Source: Salvia splendens
Lineage: Eukaryota; Streptophyta; Magnoliopsida; Lamiales; Lamiaceae
Direction: 5' to 3'
Assembly: GCF_004379255.2 (NCBI RefSeq)
Contig: NC_056035.1
Location: 31,573,208 to 31,637,207, forward strand
Length of the DNA stretch: 64,000 nt
The translations under genes and the position numbers were made by a program. Positions 44,390 to 55,280 of the stretch are shown one piece after another. The notes under the pieces were generated by a model. The model ran no database searches. It saw only the letters and a list, made by a program, of their open reading frames with translations, and had not been told where the DNA came from. Numbering within the stretch: position 1 is the stretch's first letter; each line of letters starts with the position of its first letter.

Positions 44390-45849
44390 TGATGCACTTT
44401 TTATTAGCACTATAAATACCTGTAAGTATACAGAGTATGAATAGTATAGCTAAAGGTTAGTACCAGATATCGATCACGGGGAAAACAAACATAGACTGCC
44501 TATCCTCTACTAAAACTCGATTACTATTTGAAAAACCGAAAATTTTGAAGATTTTTTAAAACAAAGAACTACCGAAAGCAAAGAAACAACTAATTGCAAA
44601 TAAACACGGAGATAAAAGTATAGAGATAAGGGAATTCCAGGGATGTGCGCTCACAGTTATAGTTATACAAATTCCAACTACAACACCCTAGCGCAGTTCT
44701 TACTTTGATAGAACGAGTCACCTAGGTTATGCTCATGCGATGCAAACGTTGATTACAAACATTAGGGTTGTCAATCATAAATACGTAACTCCTAAAAGCT
44801 CCTAAGACCCTTGAAAAATCATTACTCTCAATTAACAATGCCGTTTTAAATGAAGCTAATTGTAGTGTCTATTAAGTGGATCTAACTCGCCAACCTCCTC
44901 TCACGATTATGTAACAAGTTATATTAAATCATCATTGAATGTGTCACTCAAGCGTGAAGCATTATCCATTAACTTAAGGAAGAAACAAAGTAAGAACAAA
45001 CATATGTTAAATAAAAATAGGAATTGTATAAACCAATAAAAGTTACTAACACATCCCTAAAATCCTATGAGTTTAGTTACACATGATAGAATAAGCTAAA
45101 AACATAGATTGAAGAGAAGACAATGAAAACATAAGAACTAAAACAATAAAACCCAAAGGTTGAATCCTTGTAGCCTTGATGATCTTGAATCCTTCTTCAA
45201 CTCCTTGCACAATGAAGCACTCTAACTTTTAAGCTCTGGAAATATTTGGCAAAGAGAAGATATATTTTTGATGAGGCTTTGGGGGGTATTTATAGGGGGA
45301 AAATTGCCCCTCATCATATAAGGAAAAGAATTGTAAAATATGGTAAATCTTGGAGAGAAAGTAGGGCAAATTCTGCTCACCTCATTTTCCCAGCGGGCAG
45401 CTGCACCTTGGCCAGCGGTCGCTGTGGGTTGGTCCGAGGCTTCTGTCTCTTGGCTGGCGGGCCGCTGCACTTGTTTCAGCGGTCGCTAGCCATCATCCTG
45501 TAACTCTCTGGACTCTCGGTAGCGGTCGCCACGCACTCCCCAGCTGTCGCTGGGTGTCTCTTGACTTCATGCACAACTTTCCCGGAGCGTGCCGCTACTG
45601 GCTTAGAGGTCGTTGGGCGCCAGCGGTCGCCGGCTGTGTTGCAGCGGACCACTGGACATGCAGAACAACTCCAGATTTCCAACTTCGCGTTTTGACTCTC
45701 TTTTTAGGCTCAAATATGCACATTTCTCACAAAACATGTCAAAATACCAAAATAGATAAAATATGCAAATAATGGATATGTAATGCAATTTTGTAATTAA
45801 AAACGGACCAAAAGATGACCTTAAAACCATGCAAAATCCGAGTGTATCA
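44390..45849. mobile_element. Solo LTR, 1.46 kb
   Basis: Begins TGATGCACTTTTT and ends AGTGTATCA, with the 5-bp duplication ATAGT on both sides (44385-44389, 45850-45854). No internal coding region and no second copy. Contains a GC-richer block near 45390-45660 with repeated GCGGTCGC/CAGCGG words. Confidence 0.88.
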
Positions 45850-45960
45850 ATAGTATATAAGAATATTTTATGGTGAAACTTGACAATGAAAATCTAATTT
45901 AAGACATGTAAAATTAAAATGAAACATAAACTTATTCATTAATATGTTATATTAGTACTA

Positions 45961-47535
45961 CAAATCTAACACATAAGTTTATTAAATATAAAATGAAATA
46001 TATATATTTTTTGTTTAGTTTTATATATTATAAAAAATAATTATAGAAGTTTCAAATAGTTGTCAAATAAAGCGACAATGGTTGCACACTGCATTTAGGT
46101 CCAGCTCACTCGGCAAGCCTATCGGTTTTAGATCAGCCCTATTTGGATTATATGTTAGTCGGGTGCAGATTAATCGAATTATTTTTTTATTAAATTTAAA
46201 ATTTACAACCATAATCCTCTATATTTAGTGGCTATTCGGGTCAGCATATAAATTTGGGGTTGCACTGATATTACTACTTAACAGAAATAATTTTCGAGTC
46301 CTTACGTGTGTGACAGTACACGTCACATGATTTCATTTTATATACACAACGATTTTAAGTAGATGCATGGATGTGTGAATTTGAACTTTGGGGTCAAATG
46401 AGGTATGATAGCATATATAATACGGAGTATATCACATAATTTGGTGGGCTCTTTAATTTCACAATTATTAAGAACTTTTTTCTTTTGGCTATGAGCACAC
46501 ATGAATGAGGAATGTCATTCCAAAAATGTGTGTGGGCTATGGTTAGATCAGAGCTGCCATGAGTTGCTGTTGTCTTGGGGACAAGTTTCATTATATGTGT
46601 ATTCCTTTACTCCTGAATTTAATTATCATATCTCCAAAGTGGAAGGGGATGGCTACTTGGATTTACAATTTTATCTTGCATCAAGGTAATCTTTATCAAA
46701 AATAGAACATACATAATCCAATATTTCTTCAATTAGATGCCAACATGAATGTATTGTAACGCCTCGAAAATTTGAGAATATAAAAAAAATTATGCGTAGG
46801 AAAATCAAGAAAAAGAAAATCTTAAATTTAAGAGTATCAAAATTATGGGTAAAACTTGTGACGAACACCGGGCGTGGCTTGTGTGTTAAAACTCTCTCCA
46901 CAGAAGAGTTCAGCTTGAACGCCTCCCCATTCCCCAATACTGCTGCCTTAATTTGTTGCAGATAAGTGTGCAATGGAATCACAAAAGTGTATAAGAAGGA
47001 TAAGAGCTATCCAAATCTCAATTACTATTTATAAAATATGGGATAAGAGTGTATTGAAAATTTCGAAAATTGTTAAAACCAATTCTTGTGATTTTTCTAT
47101 TTCTAAATTTTAGAGGTTTGATAATTTATTGCTAATCCAATTTTAAGTTTTATTTATTTATTTTATTTTACCCAATATTTTAAGTTTAATAAGGTTAATT
47201 CGTTAGAGGATTAAAAAAATGCAAATAATGTTATGTATTGTTTTTCAGGAAGTTATTAATCAGTTTCTAGGTTTTGATTTCAAGCTTTTAACGTTATTAT
47301 TTAAAAAATATTCTTATTGATTGCACATATATAGTTTATATACTTGGGACAATACAAAAATAAATACGACTCAAGTAACTTGGGACGAAGGGAGTATTAT
47401 AGTAGTATAATTTCATAAAGTGAAACCAAATTGTTTTTTTTTTCATATTACTATATTCTTATTGTTATTGGACTTGATTTTGTACAAAAGTTTTGGAGAG
47501 GGACCAAAATGAGAAAAGCAACCGAAAATATAATT
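45961..47535. other. Intergenic upstream of RPS2
   Basis: No gene. Around 46756 the sequence TGTAACGCCTCGAAAATT looks like the start of a Gypsy LTR of the type seen at 5714, but its other end is absent. A partial Stowaway end (CTTGGGACGAAGGGAG|TA) lies near 47380-47396. Confidence 0.45.
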
Positions 47536-47536
47536 C

Positions 47537-47600
47537 GGCCCAAGATAATATATGGGCTTCTTAGTTAAACCCTAAGCCCATTAGCTGTCTCATTATATAA
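47537..47600 (+). promoter_or_regulatory. RPS2: RPS2 promoter: site II elements, telo-box, TATA
   Basis: GGCCCA at 47537-47542 and TGGGCT at 47553-47558 are site II elements. AAACCCTAA at 47567-47575 is a telo-box, with AGCCCA overlapping at 47575-47580. TATATAA lies at 47594-47600, 87 bp before the ATG. Site II plus telo-box is the known signature of plant ribosomal-protein and cell-proliferation promoters. Confidence 0.82.
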
Positions 47601-47686
47601 ACTCTTTGTTCCGAAGATAGGGTTTCAGTCAGTCTGTTGTTATTCACTCGCCTCTCTTTTCTCTCAATCTAGGGCTAACAGCTACA

Positions 47687-48853
47687 ATGGCGGAAAGAGG
47701 CGGAGATAGGGGTGGTTTCGGGCGAGGATTCGGGGGCCGCGGCCGTGGAGGAGACAGGGGCGGCCGCGGACGTGGTCGACGCCCTCGCCGCGAGGCAGAA
47801 GAGGAGAAGTGGGTGCCGTGCACCAAATTGGGGCGATTGGTTCGCGACGGGAAGATCAAATCCTTGGAGCAGATCTACCTCCACTCCCTCCCAATCAAGG
47901 AGTACCAAATCATCGACCTCCTGGTGGGGCCGTCGCTCAAGGACGAGGTGATGAAAATCATGCCTGTGCAGAAGCAGACGCGCGCCGGGCAGAGGACTAG
48001 GTTCAAGGCCTTCGTGGTGGTCGGTGATAGCAACGGCCACGTCGGATTGGGGGTCAAGTGCTCGAAGGAGGTGGCCACGGCCATCCGCGGCGCAATTATA
48101 CTGGCGAAGCTGTCTGTGATTCCGGTGAGGAGGGGATACTGGGGGAATAAGATTGGGAAGGTTCACACCGTGCCCTGCAAGGTCACCGGAAAGTGTGGCT
48201 CCGTGACTGTGCGGATGGTGCCTGCTCCCCGTGGATCTGGTATTGTAGCTGCGCGTGTGCCGAAGAAGGTGCTCCAATTCGCTGGAATTGATGATGTGTT
48301 TACTTCTTCCCGTGGATCCACCAAAACCCTTGGAAACTTTGTCAAGGTCTGTTCTCGTTTCATTATCCCTAATTTCATTTTTAATACTAAGCGCCCAATT
48401 CAATTGATTATCCCTAATTTCATAGTACTATTTACTACTACTAAACGCCCAATTCAATTGATTATCCCTAATTTCATAGTACTATTTACTACTACTAAAC
48501 GCCCAATTCGGATTGACACTATTATATATCTTATTTGTTGCTATGGTGCATTTGTGCTTTTAATTCAAGCATTGTACATATATTTACATATATATGAAAT
48601 TGATAATCCTGGTTCTGTTTCTGGTACACTTTTGAATTGATGTGATATGTTTCATGGAGTTTTAGCATTGTATTGATCAAATGAATTGGTATTTTAGGCA
48701 ACTTTTGATTGTCTGTTGAAGACATATGGGTTCTTGACTCCGGACTTCTGGAGGGAGACTAGATTCACCAAATCTCCATTCCAAGAGTACACTGATCTGT
48801 TGGCTAAGCCCACAGCCAAGATTGTCCATGTTGTGGACGACGTTGAAGCTTGA
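47687..48853 (+). CDS. RPS2: 40S ribosomal protein S2 (uS5)
   Basis: Two exons, 47687-48346 and 48698-48853, joined by a 351-bp GT-AG intron in phase 0, give 271 residues. The N-terminus (3-35) is the Arg/Gly-rich tail of plant S2. Then come [20 protein letters not shown], the S5 RNA-binding core ([37 protein letters not shown]) and the S5 C-terminal domain ([20 protein letters not shown], ...[14 protein letters not shown]). Exon 2 supplies [20 protein letters not shown]2 sits near the mRNA entry channel of the small subunit and supports decoding accuracy. Length and all motifs match the family. The promoter has site II and telo-box elements. The intron carries a tandem duplication of about 51 bp. 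Confidence 0.97.
48380..48515. repeat. Tandem repeat of about 51 bp in the RPS2 intron
   Basis: The phrase CGCCCAATTCAATTGATTAT plus CCCTAATTTCATAGTACTATTT occurs twice in a row, with a further partial copy at each end. It lies wholly in the intron. Because it keeps a frame open, exon 1 appears to extend to about 48640; the conserved splice sites and exon 2 show that this is intronic. Confidence 0.8.
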
Positions 48854-50219
48854 GGATAAGTTGCTGTTTTAATTTTGTTTTTTGATGGATTGTTGAATCG
48901 TCTTCTTATCGTTTTAAATACTTGTTTTGTCCAAGGATTTTTTACATTGTCAGTTTCTTGGAATCTATTTAGAATTTAATTATTCGACGCTTCTGTGTTT
49001 ATGGAATGGAATCATGCGGGCGTTAGAAACAATAGTCTAAATTGATTTGCATCATATAGTTATGAGATTATCCATCTAGAATTAAGTTAGAGATTGAATT
49101 TCATAAACCAAACACATTACATATTTAATCTTGTGATATAATCATGCAAACCGAACATCCCATCAGTGTATTTCTCTTTGAAATCTATCTTAAATGAGTC
49201 CTATTCGATTAATGTGATATTCTTCTACCTTCTTTCCAATTAGATGTTTTACTTATCAATTTCTTGATTTAAAGCCTTTAGACTCCGAGTTATTTGAAAT
49301 GTTGATCAAACCTAACATTTAGAAACCATAATATTGAGTCTTTACATAGATTGTCAAGCTTTATGCAATGTTGAAATGATAGGATCTCCCCCAAAACCAC
49401 CCCTTGTTGCCCTGTTGTTGGCTTGGCTCCTCAATTGCTGCTCGTGCTGGGACGCCCACCCGTCCCCTAACCCCTCATCCATCTCCTGTCGCCCTAAAAT
49501 ATATTACATTTGCGAGAGATGCAGCAAAATAAACCTAAATTGTTTTTGTGATTTAAAATTTCTATTTATTTCAAAGTAAAATAAAATTCATATTTTATCT
49601 TTTGCACATTAACCACTGGTATAGTCGCATCCTGTGATCATTTGCATTTCAGTATCGACATTATTTTTTTGCCTTCATGGATTTTAAATTAAAGTTTTTC
49701 ATTATTTTTTCTGCTTCATGTACTATGAGTTTCTAATGCAATTTTATACCTGGAACACAAAAATAAAGTATACGTTCGTATAATAAGCTTCGTCTTAGAA
49801 AACATCTCGTCATCGTATGTTGTTAAATGAAATCGTTAAATTAAAATGCATAATCTTTCCTTTTGATCAAAGCTGGTGCAAATTTATTCAACTTTATGCC
49901 AATCTCCTCCATCCAATTTATTAAAGTCGGCAGCAATATCTCAATTTGGGACCTCCGTTAAGCCACCTATATTGCAATTGTTACTAGATTATTTAGAAAA
50001 TGCATATTCTTATAAAACGGGGAATACTAGTATATTTATTTATTTTTTATAAAACTCTTCTTTTAGTAGGAAGAGTATTTAGGAATAAATTATACATTAT
50101 TCAATTTTGAAGGGGTATATTTATCTCATCTCTAGGCAAAAGGTAAAGGTAATATAGTATTCTTTCTTCTCTCAATAGCTGAGTCATATTTCTTTTGGGC
50201 TCTCTCAGTGTAGTTGAGT
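48854..50219. other. Intergenic, 3' of RPS2
   Basis: No gene. A GC-richer 130-bp patch at 49380-49500 has no visible family. The RPS2 3' UTR should occupy roughly the first 150 bp. Confidence 0.5.
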
Positions 50220-50224
50220 AATTT

Positions 50225-50821
50225 TGTTGGGATTTACGCACACAAGGCTTTCACACACTCAAGAAGATCACACACACACTCACTGTTGTATGAGATCACA
50301 CAATGCAGAAACACACACACTCACACTTTGAGTATTGAAGATGATAATCTTGGAGAGAAACTGGAAAACTCTTTATTGATTAAAACTCTACTCTAAACTA
50401 CATACACGGTGAGCTATTTAAAGCTCTACAATCAAGTAGCAACTGCTACTAACTAACTACAAGAAGAATCAAGAAAGCAAGAAGAATAACCGCTACATCT
50501 CAGCTAACTAACTGCTGCTCCAACGGCTAGTTCGGCTAGGTTGCTTCTTCCTTCTTGGTTCAAGACCGAACTCCTTCCTCGGCTCAAGACCGAACTCCTT
50601 CTCGGCTCACAACCGAACTCTTCCTTCTCGGCTCACAACCGAACTCTTCCTTCTCGGCTCACAACCGAACTCTTCCTTCTCGGCTAGTTCCAGCTCAAAG
50701 CCGAGCTTCCTTCTTCTGCCTTCTTCTTCTCGGCTAGTTCCAGGCTAGTTCCAGCTCGGTAAGCCGAGCTTACCGAACTCTGCCTTCTTCTTCCAACTGA
50801 AATGAGCACTCCATTATTACA
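50225..50821 (-). repeat. Copia LTR (3' LTR of the minus-strand element)
   Basis: On the plus strand starts TGTTGGGATTTACG and ends CATTATTACA. Contains about three 26-bp copies of TTCTCGGCTCACAACCGAAC between 50600 and 50690. Confidence 0.95.
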
Positions 50822-51103
50822 ATTCTCCACCTGAGGGCTCATCTCAGTTCTTGCACAAACATTGATCAATTTCTTGCAATGATCAAACTTGTCTCTACCT
50901 AGAGACTTTGTTAGCATGTCAGCCGGATTGTGCAAGGTGTTAATCTTAATCACCTTCACTCTCCCCTTTTCAATCTCATCTCTAATGAAATGCAACTTTA
51001 TGTCTATGTGCTTGCTCCTTTCATGAAAACTTAAAACTCTGGGACAGAGGAGTTGATGCAGCTTTTGCATTTTCCATTTTGAATCTCTGCAAAACTTTCT
51101 CAA
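50684..51103 (-). pseudogene. Copia RNase H tail, out of frame
   Basis: Reads SKHIDIKLHFIRDEIEKGRV and HNPADMLTKSLGRDKFDHCKKLI, the end of the Copia polyprotein, in a frame different from the main ORF. In the main ORF the sequence ends at AKAASTPL plus a few residues. About 130 residues of RNase H that normally lie between the two are missing, a deletion of roughly 0.4 kb. The 3' part of this frame runs on into the LTR and is not meaningful. Confidence 0.85.
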
Positions 51104-54100
51104 TATAGTCAGTTTGCAGCATCCACAGCTTCTTGCAGCCTCTATCTCTCTGAATATGTATGCCTAGGATCTTCCTTGACTCTCCTAGATCCTTCATTTC
51201 AAAGCTTGACTTCAGATCTTGTTTAACTTTCTGAATTTCTGTCATAGAAGGCCCTGCAAGTAGCATATCATCCACATAGAGTAATAGGTAGGCAATGGGA
51301 GTCTTGCCTGCCTTCTTGATGTAAATGCAATCATCATATTCTGACTTGGAGAAGCCAATCTTCTTCATCTGTGCATCAAACTTCTTATTCCACTGTCTAG
51401 GACTTTGCTTAAGTCCATAAAGACTTTTCTGTAACAGGCATACCTTGCCTTCTTCTCCAATCTTCACATAGCCCTCTGGCTGTTCCATGAAGATAGTTTC
51501 CTCTAGATCTCCATTTAGGAAGGCTGTCTTCACATCAAGCTGTTGTAGCTCCCAGTCAAGCTGATTCACCACAGCCAATAGGATCCTAATTGAAGTGTGC
51601 TTCACAACAGGTGCAAACACTTCATTGAAATCGATTCCCTCCTGCTGTGTAAAGCCTCTAGCCACCAGCCTTGCCTTGAACCTGACTCTATCCTTATCAG
51701 TGGTCTCAATCTTTCTTTTAAACAACCACTTACAGCTTACCAGCCTCCTTTCCTTACCATCTGTACTCAGCTTGGATTTGTCCACCAAAATCCAAGTTTT
51801 GTTCTTGAGTAAAGACTCTATTTCCTCATTCATGGCTTCAATCCATCTTTCTCTATCTTTACTCTGCATAGCTTCTTTATATGTGAGTGGATCTGCGCCA
51901 TCAATACTTTCAGCTGCACACAGAGCATAATACACAACATCAGAGAACTTTGTTGGTGGTCTTGTTTCTCTTCTAACTCTGTCCCTTGCAAGCTGATAGT
52001 CTCTGATAGAGTCTGATATAGACTCACCAGCCTGGTTGCCCTGAGTTGGAGCCTCTTCTTTATCTGAATCAGACTCACTCCCTGAGTCAATAACTCCACC
52101 TGCTCCTAGGCCAACCCCCACAGGCTCCACCTTGAAGAAATCACCCTCATCTTCACTGGAGTCCAGCTTATCTTTTAGGTATGGCATCTGATCCTCCAAG
52201 AACACCACATCCCTACTCACCAAGACCTTCTGCTTACCGGGCTCAATACACCAGAGCCTATACCCCTTAACACCCCTCTGATACCCCAACATAATACATT
52301 TCAGAGCCCTAGCTTCAAGCTTGCTTTGCCTAGCATGAGCATAGGCCACACACCCAAACACCTTGTACTTTGAGTAGTCACTATGAGCTCCATACCACAT
52401 GTAATCAGGAGTTTCAGATTTCAGGGCAGTAGATGGGCATTTATTGATGAGATAGGCTGCTGTATACACAGCCTCACCCCAGAATCTGCTGCTCAAACCA
52501 GAACCAAGAAGTAGGCACCTCACCCTCTCTAGGATTGTCCTATTCATCCTCTCCACAACACCATTTTGCTGAGGATTACCAGGAACAGTCCGGTGCCTCT
52601 TCATACCCTTCTCTTTACAAAACAGATCAAACTCAGCAGACAAGAACTCTAGGCCATTGTCTGTCCTTAAGCATTTAACACTTCTACCCTTCTCTAGCTC
52701 AACCTCCTTACACCATATCTTGAACTTTGTGAGTGTTTCAGATTTTTCTTTAAGAATATATACCCACAACTTCCTTGTATAGTCATCAATGATAGCTAGA
52801 TAATACTTTCCTCCACCAATTGAACACACCGGTGAATGCCCCCAAAGATCACTATGTATGTAGTCTAAAGGGGCTGTAGAAGAGTGAATACCTGTAGGAT
52901 AGGGTGCCTTCTTAGCCTTTCCAAGTATACACTGCTCACAGGGGTCCATCTTGTTGAAATCTCCAGAGATCAGGCCCTTCTTGATGAGTTCTTTCAAGCT
53001 TCCTTCTGCTGGATGGCCCAATCTCTTGTGCCATAGCATTATGGAATCATCTGACACTGCATTGCTTTCTCCATCAACAGCCTTAGCCTTCAGATAATAG
53101 AGAATATGCTCTCTGTCAGCCTCCATCATCACTGCATCTCCAGATTTAACAAACAATTTTCCTTGACTCATCAATATGGTGAACCCTTTCTGCTCCAGCA
53201 TTCCCAATGAGATGAGATTCCTCTTCACTTCTGGAATATACCTCACCCCAGTTAGGATCTTTATAGAGCCATCTTGTAGGCTTAGCTTTACCTTCCCTAT
53301 TCCTCTGATCTGACAAATGTGATTATTACCCAGCACCACAGTGCTGGCTGCTTCTTGAAGGTCATGAAACCAGCTCCTATTTGGGCACATATGGAAGCTG
53401 CACCCTGAGTCCATAATCCACCTATGACTGACCCCACTGTCACTAATATTCATGAGTTGAGCCGGGGGATCAGCACTCTCCACACAATCAGATTGGTTGT
53501 GTCCCTCAGAGGCTATCTTTCTCTTCCATGCATGACAATCTTTCTTCAAATGTCCAGGTTTCTTGCACCAATAGCAAGCTCTGGTTTCCTTCTGAGCATC
53601 AGAACTTGAGGGTTTAGAGCCCTCAAACTTCTTCTTGAAGTTCTGCTTCTTGAACTTCTTCACATTCAAGGCCTCTGCAGCTTGAACATTGGAGCTTGCA
53701 GAGCCTCTGTTGGCTGTCTTCTGGAGTTCTTTGGCCATCAAGGCTGAATAGACTTCTACATAGGTGATAGGTTTATCTCTTCCATAGATAATTGCATCAC
53801 TTAGCTGGTCATACGAGCTAGGCAAGGCATTCAATGTGAGAATGGCCTTATCCTCATCTGAAATCTTGACATCAACAGATCCCAGGTCATCAATGATCTT
53901 GTTGAACTCCTCTAGCTGCTCAATGATGGACCTATCTCCAGAAAAACTATAGGCATACAGCCTCTTCTTGAGATACAGCCGGTTAGCCAAGGATTTGGCC
54001 AAGTAAACTTCATCTAACTTGTCCAAGATCTCCACCGCAGTCTTGGCTTCTTGAACTTCCCTCAAGACCTTATCTCCAAGGCACAGAATCACTGCAGAAT

Positions 54101-54290
54101 GTGCCTTGAGCTGCATCTCCTCCATCTTTGCCTGAGCTTTATCATCAAGCACTGGAGCCTTTCCTTTCTCCTCTGGTTTTGCAAGAACTGCGGCCAAGCC
54201 TTGTTGAATCAAAACCGCCTTCATCTTCATCTTCCACAGGCTATAATCATTCTTGCCTGTGAACTTTTCTGCATCAAGCCTTGCTGCCAT
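51021..54290 (-). CDS. Copia gag-pol polyprotein, 3'-truncated
   Basis: 1089 residues. Gag occupies about 1-230, then a CCHC knuckle (CYWCKKPGHLKKDC, about 238-251), protease (WIMDSGCSFH, Asp near 294), integrase zinc region (LWHKRLGHPAEG ... CEQCILGK, about 418-452), integrase core with Asp/Asp/Glu (HSDLWGHSP, LRTDNGLEF, NGVVERMNR; about 480-580), and reverse transcriptase (ARLVARGFTQQ, LDVKTAFLNGD, YLLLYVDDML; to about 1010). RNase H is deleted: the frame stops at 51021 shortly after AKAASTPL. Family members are about 1300 residues, so only the last domain is lost. The ATG lies 63 bp from the LTR. Confidence 0.95.
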   Translation of the reverse strand: MAARLDAEKFTGKNDYSLWKMKMKAVLIQQGLAAVLAKPEEKGKAPVLDDKAQAKMEEMQLKAHSAVILCLGDKVLREVQEAKTAVEILDKLDEVYLAKSLANRLYLKKRLYAYSFSGDRSIIEQLEEFNKIIDDLGSVDVKISDEDKAILTLNALPSSYDQLSDAIIYGRDKPITYVEVYSALMAKELQKTANRGSASSNVQAAEALNVKKFKKQNFKKKFEGSKPSSSDAQKETRACYWCKKPGHLKKDCHAWKRKIASEGHNQSDCVESADPPAQLMNISDSGVSHRWIMDSGCSFHMCPNRSWFHDLQEAASTVVLGNNHICQIRGIGKVKLSLQDGSIKILTGVRYIPEVKRNLISLGMLEQKGFTILMSQGKLFVKSGDAVMMEADREHILYYLKAKAVDGESNAVSDDSIMLWHKRLGHPAEGSLKELIKKGLISGDFNKMDPCEQCILGKAKKAPYPTGIHSSTAPLDYIHSDLWGHSPVCSIGGGKYYLAIIDDYTRKLWVYILKEKSETLTKFKIWCKEVELEKGRSVKCLRTDNGLEFLSAEFDLFCKEKGMKRHRTVPGNPQQNGVVERMNRTILERVRCLLLGSGLSSRFWGEAVYTAAYLINKCPSTALKSETPDYMWYGAHSDYSKYKVFGCVAYAHARQSKLEARALKCIMLGYQRGVKGYRLWCIEPGKQKVLVSRDVVFLEDQMPYLKDKLDSSEDEGDFFKVEPVGVGLGAGGVIDSGSESDSDKEEAPTQGNQAGESISDSIRDYQLARDRVRRETRPPTKFSDVVYYALCAAESIDGADPLTYKEAMQSKDRERWIEAMNEEIESLLKNKTWILVDKSKLSTDGKERRLVSCKWLFKRKIETTDKDRVRFKARLVARGFTQQEGIDFNEVFAPVVKHTSIRILLAVVNQLDWELQQLDVKTAFLNGDLEETIFMEQPEGYVKIGEEGKVCLLQKSLYGLKQSPRQWNKKFDAQMKKIGFSKSEYDDCIYIKKAGKTPIAYLLLYVDDMLLAGPSMTEIQKVKQDLKSSFEMKDLGESRKILGIHIQRDRGCKKLWMLQTDYIEKVLQRFKMENAKAASTPLSQSFKFS

Positions 54291-54333
54291 CTCTGAAACC
54301 GTTTGATCCTCTGCAAATCAGCTTCAATATCCC

Positions 54334-54351
54334 TTCCCACAGACGGCGCCA
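54334..54351 (-). other. Copia primer-binding site
   Basis: On the minus strand TGGCGCCGTCTGTGGGAA starts two bases after the LTR end. It is identical over all 18 bases to that of the Gypsy element at 21153, not the usual TGGTATCAGAGC of plant Copia elements. Confidence 0.85.
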
Positions 54352-54353
54352 CT

Positions 54354-54950
54354 TGTTGGGATTTACGCACACAAGGCTTTCACACACTCAAGAAGATCAC
54401 ACACACACTCACTGTTGTATGAGATCACACAATGCAGAAACACACACACTCACACTTTGAGTATTGAAGATGATAATCTTGGAGAGAAACTGGAAAACTC
54501 TTTATTGATTAAAACTCTACTCTAAACTACATACACGGTGAGCTATTTAAAGCTCTACAATCAAGTAGCAACTGCTACTAACTAACTACAAGAAGAATCA
54601 AGAAAGCAAGAAGAATAACCGCTACATCTCAGCTAACTAACTGCTGCTCCAACGGCTAGTTCGGCTAGGTTGCTTCTTCCTTCTCGGTTCAAGACCGAAC
54701 TCCTTCCTCGGCTCAAGACCGAACTCCTTCTCGGCTCACAACCGAACTCTTCCTTCTCGGCTCACAACCGAACTCTTCCTTCTCGGCTCACAACCGAACT
54801 CTTCCTTCTCGGCTAGTTCCAGCTCAAAGCCGAGCTTCCTTCTTCTGCCTTCTTCTTCTCGGCTAGTTCCAGGCTAGTTCCAGCTCGGTAAGCCGAGCTT
54901 ACCGAACTCTGCCTTCTTCTTCCAACTGAAATGAGCACTCCATTATTACA
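54354..54950 (-). repeat. Copia LTR (5' LTR of the minus-strand element)
   Basis: Same ends and length as 50225-50821. Directly followed by the AATTT target duplication. Confidence 0.95.
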
Positions 54951-55045
54951 AATTTTATTATTTTAACAAAAAGCAACACATTCTTTCTCTCTTCATCTTT
55001 ATACTTTATTATAGTATTCTCTATGTACAATAGCACTATATTTTA

Positions 55046-55280
55046 CTCCCTCCGTCCCATGTTACTTGCACTGTTGTTTTTCAGCTCGTCACAAACTCCT
55101 TATACTATTTATAGTTTAAGTTAGAATTAATGCATTTAATTAATATGTTAGTTTAAGTTAATAACTCCTTTATTAAATGATGTCTCATTACACTTAAAAT
55201 TCTAATTTAATTACACTAAAAAATCAATATCAAATTTACGGCCTAAAATGAAAAGTGCGAGTAACATGAGACGGATGGAG
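55046..55280. mobile_element. Stowaway-type MITE
   Basis: CTCCCTCCGTCCCATGTTAC at the left and AGTAACATGAGACGGATGGAG at the right, bounded by TA on both sides. Confidence 0.85.

Larger units (their letters stand above)
43730..45960. repeat. Tandem duplication of about 270 bp, each copy interrupted
   Basis: Copy 1 is 43730-43896 plus 44128-44228; copy 2 is 44229-44389 plus 45855 to about 45960. Shared phrases include GAAGAATGGCGAATGACGTT and TATATAAGAATATTTTATGG. Copy 1 contains the MITE 43897-44127. Copy 2 contains the solo LTR 44390-45849. Confidence 0.85.
50225..54950 (-). mobile_element. Young Copia retrotransposon, RNase H-deleted
   Basis: The LTRs 50225-50821 and 54354-54950 are both 597 bp and I could see a single base difference (TTCTTGGTT versus TTCTCGGTT). 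The 5-bp duplication AATTT flanks the element (50220-50224, 54951-54955). Transcription is on the minus strand: 5' LTR at right, primer-binding site, polyprotein, polypurine tract (GGTGGAGAAT) before the left LTR. Near-identity of the LTRs means recent insertion. The polyprotein is open for 1089 codons, then is cut by a deletion in RNase H, so the copy is probably not autonomous. Confidence 0.95.

Noticed and set aside
46756..46982. Complete Gypsy element starting TGTAACGCCTCG
   Set aside because: Only a possible LTR start; no other terminus, duplication or coding region nearby.
48347..48640. Apparent extension of the RPS2 reading frame
   Set aside because: Repetitive intron sequence; consensus GT at 48347 and exon 2 with conserved FWRETRF end show it is intron.
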